NCBI GenBank assembly: GCA_035653615.1
Contig: DASRBN010000019.1
Coordinates: forward strand, 186,001-250,000
DNA from: Ktedonobacteraceae bacterium
GTDB taxonomy: Bacteria > Chloroflexota > Ktedonobacteria > Ktedonobacterales > Ktedonobacteraceae
Direction: 5' to 3'
DNA length: 64,000 nucleotides
A program made the translations under genes and the position numbers. The notes beneath the pieces were generated by a model. That model did not search any database and was not told the DNA's origin. It was given only the letters and a program-made list of their open reading frames with translations. Positions 58,660 through 64,000 of the stretch are shown here, one piece after another (position 1 is the first letter of the stretch; each line of letters begins with the position of its first letter).

Positions 58660-58742
58660 GGGGTAGGGGCCGGTTCACCGTACACATCGCCGATTGATCG
58701 GCCCCATGCCTATTACCAGTGTATTTCGTCAAACTGCATCAT
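58660..58742. repeat. GGCCGAT/ATCGGCC-family repeat, half copy
   Basis: GGGGCCGGTTCACCGTACAC, GCCGATTGATCGGCCCC, and the outer arm ATTTCGTCAAACTGCATCAT, which is the reverse complement of the left arm of the copy at 16256. It lies beyond the 3' end of the amidohydrolase gene. Confidence 0.65.
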
Positions 58743-58771
58743 CGCGCCCTGGGGTGAGGACGCCCCTCATG

Positions 58772-60439
58772 TTAGATCTCCCCATACACGATCCTGCCCC
58801 CCAGAATCGTCGCCTGCACTCCATTCTCGGCCATTTTCTGCTGTGGCACGCTCAAAATATCCTCGTGCAAAACGACTGCATCGCCCAGTTTGCCAGGGGT
58901 TAGCGACCCCTTGTGATCCTCCTGCCCGGCAGCATAGGCCGCGCCCATCGTGTAATCCCAGAGCGCCTGTGCCACCGGCAAGGCCTGATCGGGCAGCCAG
59001 GGCGGACGCTGTGGCGTAGCGGTGTCGTTGCGCATGGTGGCGGCATAGAGGATGCGAATTGGATCAAATGTCTCGACAGGTGCGTCGGAGCCGAGCGCGA
59101 GCGGGATGCCCATCTGCTGCATGGTGTGGTAGGCGTAGGCGTGGCGAGAGCGCCTGCCCCAGTAGCGTTCGGCGATATCGCGGTCCGCGACGGCATGGAA
59201 TGGCTGCACTGAGGCCACTACGCCGAGCCGCTTCATACGCTCAAGGTCCTCGGACGTAATTAATTGCACGTGTTCCAACCGGTAGCGCAAGCGCCTCGTC
59301 CTACCCCCGGACGACGAACCAATCCCCGGTCCCTGTAGGGGCCGATTGATCGCGCCCAGCGCCGATTGATCGGCCAACAATCGTTGCGCGTATTCGATGG
59401 AATTCAGCGCCACATGGGCCGCGCGATCACCGATGGCGTGAATGGCAATGCTAATGCCCATTTCGGCGGCGGCGCTGACCGTCTCTTTCATCTCTGCTTC
59501 CGGCAATGTCAGGATACCTTTGTTGTTGGGATTGCCCTCGAAGCCTTCGAGCATGGCCGCGGTCTGCGAGCCAAGCGTGCCATCGGCAAAGATTTTGATA
59601 CCGGCAAAGCGCAGCAAATCATCGCCAAAGCCTGCCCGTAATCCTATTTCGCGCAGCTCCGGCAGCATGTGACGGGGCAAGAACATGTCCACGCGCACGC
59701 CCAGTTGTCCCTCGTCGCGCAGTTGCTGGAACAGGGTGAAGGATTCTCTAGCCTCGATATCGTGAATGCTGGTTATGCCGGAACGCTGCAAGTCTTTGAT
59801 GATATTTTGCGTCAGGTGTCGAGTCAGAATGGGATCGCGTTTGTCGATAACGCGGTAGACGAGCGAGGTTGCCTCTTCTTCCTCTAGAACGCCGGTGGGT
59901 TCGCCATTGCTATCGCGCAGGATTGCTCCATTGGCCGGATCGGGTGTTGCCCTGGTGATGCCGGCTCGCTGCAAGGCCAGGGAGTTGACCCATAGCAGAT
60001 GCCCATCTTTGCTCCATAGGGCGATGGGATGGGCAGGCGCGACGGCATCGAGCGAGGCGCGGCTGGGAAACTGCTGGCCGGGCCAGAGATTTTTATCCCA
60101 GCGCCCGCCCTGTATCCACTGGCCGGGTGGAGTTTGCTCTGCGCGCTGTTGCACCAGTCTTGCCACCTCTGCCTCGCTGCTCGTTCCACTGGCGTCGATG
60201 TAGTGCCTGCGATAGGCTGCCTCGATGAGGTGAATGTGGGCGTCGGTAAAGCCGGGCAGGACTATTTTGCCGCGCAGGTCTATCATTTCGCTGTCTCTGA
60301 CCGCCATGCGGCGTATTTCGTCGTTGTCGCCAACGGCCAGGATGCGCCCGCTGGCGCTATCGATAGCCATGGCCTGCGCCCCCGGCTGCGCCGCATCCAT
60401 CGTATAGATCGTACCGTTCAAATAAAGTATCGTCGTCAT
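58772..60439 (-). CDS. Amidohydrolase, YtcJ-like (Amidohydro_3)
   Basis: 555 residues. A metal-dependent amidohydrolase barrel: IVLPGFTDAHIHLIEAAYRR with the HxH motif, RVDMFLPRHMLPELREIGLR, AIHAIGDRAAHVALNSIEYA, YRLEHVQLITSEDLERMKRL and ALGSDAPVETFDPIRILYAA with the conserved Asp. It probably hydrolyses N-acyl or exo-amide bonds; substrate not known. Residues about 354-369 (SALGAINRPLQGPG) are encoded by an interspersed repeat and sit just before YRLEHVQ, within the barrel. It ends the operon that starts with the RsmC-like methyltransferase, 19 bases after the EamA gene. Confidence 0.88.
   Translation of the reverse strand: MTTILYLNGTIYTMDAAQPGAQAMAIDSASGRILAVGDNDEIRRMAVRDSEMIDLRGKIVLPGFTDAHIHLIEAAYRRHYIDASGTSSEAEVARLVQQRAEQTPPGQWIQGGRWDKNLWPGQQFPSRASLDAVAPAHPIALWSKDGHLLWVNSLALQRAGITRATPDPANGAILRDSNGEPTGVLEEEEATSLVYRVIDKRDPILTRHLTQNIIKDLQRSGITSIHDIEARESFTLFQQLRDEGQLGVRVDMFLPRHMLPELREIGLRAGFGDDLLRFAGIKIFADGTLGSQTAAMLEGFEGNPNNKGILTLPEAEMKETVSAAAEMGISIAIHAIGDRAAHVALNSIEYAQRLLADQSALGAINRPLQGPGIGSSSGGRTRRLRYRLEHVQLITSEDLERMKRLGVVASVQPFHAVADRDIAERYWGRRSRHAYAYHTMQQMGIPLALGSDAPVETFDPIRILYAATMRNDTATPQRPPWLPDQALPVAQALWDYTMGAAYAAGQEDHKGSLTPGKLGDAVVLHEDILSVPQQKMAENGVQATILGGRIVYGEI
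59335..59378 (-). repeat. GGCCGAT/ATCGGCC-family repeat core inside the amidohydrolase gene
   Basis: On the minus strand ATCAATCGGCGCTGGGCGCG then ATCAATCGGCCCCTACAGG nearly equals 1646-1682 and 16304-16335. It is read in the same frame as in the BTAD gene and gives SALGAINRPLQ. Confidence 0.7.
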
Positions 60440-60458
60440 TCTAATATCCCCAGTTGCA

Positions 60459-61379
60459 CTATCTCGAAATCAAATAGACGCTGGCGATGATCAATATTCC
60501 ACCCGCGATTGTTGTGGGAAGCAGCTGATCGTGCAGCAGAAGAATTGCCAGGACGGTACCGAGCAGCGGCTGGATAAACAGCGTCGACGCGGCGGCGGAG
60601 CCATCGACGGTTGCCAGCCCCTTAAACCAGGCTAAATAGGCAATCACCGTGGACATCAGCGCCAGCCAGCCTATTCCCAGCCAGGCCGCGAGGCCTAACG
60701 GGTGCCAGCCGTTGAGCAGGATATCGCTGCCGGCAATCGGAATCCAGAAAATAGTGCTGCCCACGATGGTCGCGGCGGTGATCAATAAGGGTGAGTGCTT
60801 CACCAGCAGCGCCTTCCCACGTACAGTATAAAATGCCTCGAAGATCAATGCCAGCACAACCATCAAGTCACCCACCATGCGCAAAATACCCCCACCCGAG
60901 GGAATGTTCGGTAACGGGCTGCGCTCGACGATCAGGTAGACGCCGGCAAAGCCAAGTAGCAGCGCGATAACCGCGAGCGGCTTGAAGCGCTCGCGTAGCA
61001 ATAGCCACGAGAAGATCGCCGTATACAACGATTCGCTGGTAATGAGCAGCGCGACATCTGAAGCTGTGGATAATGATAATCCGCCATACTCAAAAGTTTT
61101 ATTGATGACCAATCCGATGAAAGCAAGTAGCGCCAGTTGCGGCAAATCTCTGCGGGTTAGCCGCAAATCTTTGCGCATGGCGATGAGGAACGGCAGCAGG
61201 ACAATAGCGGCGATTATCATCCTGAGCGCGTTCATGACCAGAACCGAGGCATCGCGCAGGGCATATTTAGCAGCAACATAGCTGCACGCCCAGAGAATGT
61301 TGGCCAGGATGAGCAGGAGCCAGGCAAGGGTGGCGCGAGGGCGTGATTTATTCTGCGTCTTCGTCCTCGCCCGCCTCAA
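60459..61379 (-). CDS. EamA/DMT family transporter
   Basis: 306 residues, ten helices in two EamA repeats: LAWLLLILANILWACSYVAA with LRMIIAAIVLLPFLIAMRKD, and ITAATIVGSTIFWIPIAGSD with LMSTVIAYLAWFKGL. Members of the drug/metabolite transporter superfamily export amino acids, nucleosides or other metabolites. Its start overlaps the end of the Rpn-like gene by 32 bases, so translation may be coupled. Substrate unknown. Confidence 0.88.
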   Translation of the reverse strand: MRRARTKTQNKSRPRATLAWLLLILANILWACSYVAAKYALRDASVLVMNALRMIIAAIVLLPFLIAMRKDLRLTRRDLPQLALLAFIGLVINKTFEYGGLSLSTASDVALLITSESLYTAIFSWLLLRERFKPLAVIALLLGFAGVYLIVERSPLPNIPSGGGILRMVGDLMVVLALIFEAFYTVRGKALLVKHSPLLITAATIVGSTIFWIPIAGSDILLNGWHPLGLAAWLGIGWLALMSTVIAYLAWFKGLATVDGSAAASTLFIQPLLGTVLAILLLHDQLLPTTIAGGILIIASVYLISR

Positions 61380-61923
61380 GAAGGTAGAGTTTTGCCTCCT
61401 CTGCTGTTTGTGCCGCAGTAAGTTTTACGATCAGGTGTCGCAAGAGTATAGGTTTATCAATGGCTTCGGCCTGCTTGCGGGCCAGACGAAGCAATTTTGG
61501 AAAGCGTTCCTGAACTATGTCCAGCAGTGTCTCGCGAATGCCCTGCAGCTGGCCCTGTTGTAAACCCTGCTGTAGGCCTTGTTGCAAGCCTTGTTGCAAG
61601 CCCTCCTCGCGAGCTTCCTTTGTCATTTCTTGATAGATAGGTGTTTCACGTAATACGTTATGCATTCTAAACCTCTCTCTCAGCCATTGCTGGTCTGCTA
61701 TATTTCCCTTGCCGAACGCTAACGATACTAATGTAAACGCGGCAGGCAATGTTTCTTCCCTACCTGCCTCCTTAAGATTATTGAAAATCTCATCTGCCAC
61801 TTCACGAGTCGCGCCGCCCATTGTCAGGATCATAAATGGCTGGATGCCTGGCAATCCTAGCTGCCTGAAATCATCCGGTGTCATCTTAGCTAATTCTATC
61901 ACAATGAAATGAAATTCAAGCAT
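61348..61923 (-). CDS. Rpn/PD-(D/E)XK transposase-like protein lacking its nuclease half
   Basis: 191 residues. It matches the C-terminal half of Rpn-like (YhgA/DUF4351-type) proteins: FHFIVIELAKMTPDDFRQLG, LPGIQPFMILTMGGATREVA, and FPKLLRLARKQAEAIDKPIL. Between them are four tandem LQQG units (residues about 107-126), a repeat tract characteristic of these proteins. The N-terminal PD-(D/E)XK nuclease with its D..ExQ motif is absent and no upstream frame continues it, because the RsmC-like gene ends seven bases before. Probably a remnant or a regulator-like fragment. Confidence 0.65.
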   Translation of the reverse strand: MLEFHFIVIELAKMTPDDFRQLGLPGIQPFMILTMGGATREVADEIFNNLKEAGREETLPAAFTLVSLAFGKGNIADQQWLRERFRMHNVLRETPIYQEMTKEAREEGLQQGLQQGLQQGLQQGQLQGIRETLLDIVQERFPKLLRLARKQAEAIDKPILLRHLIVKLTAAQTAEEAKLYLLEAGEDEDAE

Positions 61924-61929
61924 TGGCTT

Positions 61930-62952
61930 TCAAATCAGTCCGCGTAGCACTTTATATTTCGTATCTCCACCAACTTCCTCAACCATCTTGAAATTGGCCC
62001 GCATCACAGGCTCGTATTTCAGAAAGCGGTTCGCGACGAGGTAGAAACGCCCGCGAGGGCGCAGCACCTGCGCGGCTTCGCGAATGAAGCGTTGCGCCGT
62101 TTCGGTGGTCTGGACGCCGCCCAGGTGGAATGGCGGGTTCGTCGCAACCAGGTCGAAGCGTTGCGAGCGAACTGCCTGGATGCCGTCGCTGGGTAGAACC
62201 TGCACGTTGGTCAGACCGCTCTGCTCCACCCTGTGTCTCGCCACATCTACCGCGGCCAGGCTTGTGTCGACCATCGTCACCTGCCCCTTCCTGGCTAAAT
62301 GCGCGATATGCATGCCGATGTACCCGGCCCCGCAGCCGATATCCAGGGCCACATCGGTCGCATGCACCTCTAAGGCCTCTAACAATAGACGTGTCCCCTC
62401 ATCTAAATCGCCGTCCGCGAAAGGAGTAAGCATTGGCTTCACCACCTGGACCTCGCCACGGACCAGAGTTTCATCTTTGCGCGAGCAGACCACGCGCCGC
62501 CCCTTGCTGATCATCACCGTCTCAACATTGCCAAAGGATTCCTGCATGCGTTTTGTCACTGAAAGGATGCCGCGGTCCTTAGCCCCTGTGACATACAGAT
62601 GTCCCCCCGGCTTCAGCGCGTACCTGGCTAGCTGCAAGCCATAGTGTATCCAGGCATTGCCCGGCTGGTAAAGGATGTTCATCACTGCTATATCGATGGT
62701 TGCCGGTGCTGCATGCACGGTGTATTCGTGAAAGGGGATGTGTTCGTATGCGCCAGGCGCATTACGCTCTCGGGACTGTTCAAAGCGCGACAGGGCAGCT
62801 AGATTATCTTCGGCAAGTATAAGTCTGCCTCTCGGAATTTGCTGGGCCGCCATTGTTACGAATTCATCTTCCGCCGAGTTCAGAATCAGTACGTGATCGT
62901 CAATAGCCAGCTGGACAGTTTCACATAATAAACAGGAATGAAATGCCGCCAT
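61930..62952 (-). CDS. RsmC/RlmG-like class I methyltransferase
   Basis: 340 residues. Two Rossmann-like halves as in RsmC, which makes m2G1207 in 16S rRNA. The N-terminal half lacks a SAM loop (VLILNSAEDEFVTMAA). The C-terminal half has the SAM motif DVALDIGCGAGYIGMHIAHL, the acidic VTMVDTSLAAVDVARHRVEQ, and the catalytic NPPF in DLVATNPPFHLGG. FHLGGVQTTETAQRFIREAA is typical of the RsmC/RlmG branch. The exact target rRNA base is not decided by this. First gene of a four-gene operon. Confidence 0.85.
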   Translation of the reverse strand: MAAFHSCLLCETVQLAIDDHVLILNSAEDEFVTMAAQQIPRGRLILAEDNLAALSRFEQSRERNAPGAYEHIPFHEYTVHAAPATIDIAVMNILYQPGNAWIHYGLQLARYALKPGGHLYVTGAKDRGILSVTKRMQESFGNVETVMISKGRRVVCSRKDETLVRGEVQVVKPMLTPFADGDLDEGTRLLLEALEVHATDVALDIGCGAGYIGMHIAHLARKGQVTMVDTSLAAVDVARHRVEQSGLTNVQVLPSDGIQAVRSQRFDLVATNPPFHLGGVQTTETAQRFIREAAQVLRPRGRFYLVANRFLKYEPVMRANFKMVEEVGGDTKYKVLRGLI

Positions 62953-63117
62953 ACTAATTGTTTGCCTCTACATACAGGTACAGAAGTTCTTTGATATGCA
63001 CTCAGTATGCCTCATATATCCCGCTTCATCAAGAGGTAAAGCGTGTCAAGCCCTGAAACATTCTCGTATAATGGTTATACAACGATAGAACATCATAGGC
63101 TGGAATGGAGTACAGGC

Positions 63118-63783
63118 ATGGCTCTTTACGTCGATAGCGCGTTTCTCCAGGATATCACGAACGTGGTTCAGGCGGTACCCCTGGCGGGCGTAACCACCAA
63201 CCCGACTATTTTGTTGCAGGCGCGCGAGCGCGGCCAGGAATTAAGTCCCCAGCGCGTCCTCAACGAATTGCTGCATCTAATGGATGGCGCGATCTTTATA
63301 CAGCCGGGCGCGACTACAGACGAGGATATGTATCAGGAGGCCCTGACATATATCCAGGCTAACCCAGGTCGTGTCATTCCCAAGATTCCGATGACTTTTA
63401 CTGGTATGCGCGTGGCGCAGCGTTTGAAGCGCCAGCAGCATCGTATAGCGTTTACGGCCGTCACATCGGTTGCGCAGGCGTATAGCGCGGCCATGGCCGG
63501 AGCCGATTACGTTATACCATATTATGGGCGTATGGAACGTTCGGGCATTGACGCAAGCGAGCGCATCTCTGAAATAGCCGGTGTGCTGCACAACGCCGGT
63601 CTTCCCACGCGCATTCTGGTTGCCAGCATCAAATCGGGAGATGATGCCGCTCGCGCTCTACTTGCCGGGGCGGATGATTTAACCATCGCACCTCAAGTGC
63701 TGCTAAACATGATCACAGATCCCCTGACCGAAGAGGCCATCGAGCGATTTTCCCAGGATTGGCAAAAAATGAATAAACTGTAA
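63118..63783 (+). CDS. Transaldolase / fructose-6-phosphate aldolase family
   Basis: 221 residues from ATG 63118 with GGAG nine bases upstream, the start fitting the family (MALYVDSAFLQDITNVVQAV). Barrel motifs: GVTTNPTILLQA, VIPKIPMTFTGMRVAQRLKR with the Schiff-base Lys, FTAVTSVAQAYSAAMAGADY then VIPYYGRMER, and ILVASIKSGDDAARALLAGA. The length suits the small FSA/TalC class, which cleaves fructose 6-phosphate or transfers dihydroxyacetone units in the pentose phosphate pathway. Monocistronic and divergent from the methyltransferase. Confidence 0.9.
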   Translation: MALYVDSAFLQDITNVVQAVPLAGVTTNPTILLQARERGQELSPQRVLNELLHLMDGAIFIQPGATTDEDMYQEALTYIQANPGRVIPKIPMTFTGMRVAQRLKRQQHRIAFTAVTSVAQAYSAAMAGADYVIPYYGRMERSGIDASERISEIAGVLHNAGLPTRILVASIKSGDDAARALLAGADDLTIAPQVLLNMITDPLTEEAIERFSQDWQKMNKL

Positions 63784-63908
63784 TGTTTTTAAATTGATCA
63801 GTTGATCGAAATATGAAAAATTTGTCATACTTCACTTATCCCTTTTCATAGGTTCGTCAGGTTGACATGGTATAGTATGTCCTGTAACAAGCGAATGGGG
63901 ATTTTCAA

Positions 63909-64000
63909 GTGACAACAGACAAAAGGCGGGGAGAAGCTCAGGATAGTATGCCAGGGGAAGATAGTTTAGGGAGGGGATTTTTAGGCATCCTGGGAGTAGT
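63909..64000 (+). CDS. Start of an unidentified gene, cut by the window edge
   Basis: From GTG 63909 (GGGG ten bases upstream) the frame reads VTTDKRRGEAQDSMPGEDSL and then GRGFLGILGVV, open to base 64000. A polar N-terminus followed by a possible hydrophobic start suggests a membrane protein. TTGACA at 63872-63877 could be a -35 box. Too short for any assignment. Confidence 0.4.
   Translation, partial: MTTDKRRGEAQDSMPGEDSLGRGFLGILGV

Overview
The window looks like a chromosomal stretch from a filamentous, spore-forming type Chloroflexota bacterium of the class Ktedonobacteria (inference). The reasons are the mixture of large BTAD/AAA/TPR regulators, transmembrane Ser/Thr kinases, many ECF sigma factors, secreted Vgb-like beta-propellers, cupredoxin lipoproteins with Pro/Thr linkers, an ABC sugar importer with a glycosidase, and a very high load of short palindromic interspersed repeats. 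GC content is moderate to high. No rRNA, tRNA, CRISPR array, transposase or phage module was seen.

Layout. 1-9.7 kb: a SnoaL-like gene (cut by the window edge), a two-domain glyoxalase/dioxygenase, a 1253-residue BTAD-AAA-TPR regulator, a 1229-residue fusion of an ImmA/IrrE metallopeptidase with a UvrD helicase and an AddB-like C-terminal domain, and a LuxR-type regulator. 9.8-16.2 kb: secreted proteins (an exordium-like protein and two seven-bladed Vgb-like propellers), a membrane protein plus type III pantothenate kinase (coaX), and two cupredoxins. 16.4-25.1 kb: CocE-type hydrolase, nadE, an ECF sigma factor with a membrane-anchored Ig-repeat partner, a bleomycin-resistance-like protein, a secreted seven-repeat propeller, a GrpB-nucleotidyltransferase fusion and a DUF899 protein. 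25.4-30.5 kb: one minus-strand operon of sugar-binding lipoprotein, two permeases and a GH39 glycosidase. 30.8-36.5 kb: transporters, GNAT, a half-size Vgb-like protein, phosphoglycerate-mutase-like phosphatase and DinB. 36.5-38.6 kb: ECF sigma factor, a Rieske protein with a long anti-sigma-like cytosolic N-terminus, and a YtkA/FixH-like protein, in one operon. 38.9-45 kb: LolA-like lipoprotein, SPW protein, GH1 beta-glucosidase, and hemE-hemH-Nudix. 45.2-50.6 kb: two paralogous Ser/Thr kinases, a SUI1/YciH factor, an unknown protein and msrA. 50.6-53.4 kb: an MFS transporter operon headed by its own ArsR-type regulator. 53.7-64 kb: DUF1259 remnant, GH114, comB-rho, a zinc-peptidase-like protein, an rsmC-like/Rpn/EamA/amidohydrolase operon, transaldolase, and the start of a further gene.

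The most striking points are (1) the ImmA-UvrD fusion whose nuclease domain keeps its iron-sulfur cysteines but has lost its DYK catalytic motif; (2) the sigma factor/Rieske operon, in which the Rieske first cluster motif reads CTDMGC, with Asp in place of the ligand His; and (3) several families of palindromic repeats. One family (core with GGCCGAT..ATCGGCC) sits between genes and also, in the same reading frame, inside two unrelated proteins; another supplies the stop codon and C-terminus of comB. A 92-bp element with 19-20 bp terminal inverted repeats occurs twice, with a compensated base-pair change between copies.

The start codons given here were chosen from ribosome-binding sites and domain boundaries read by eye. 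All family assignments rest on motif recognition, not on database searches.
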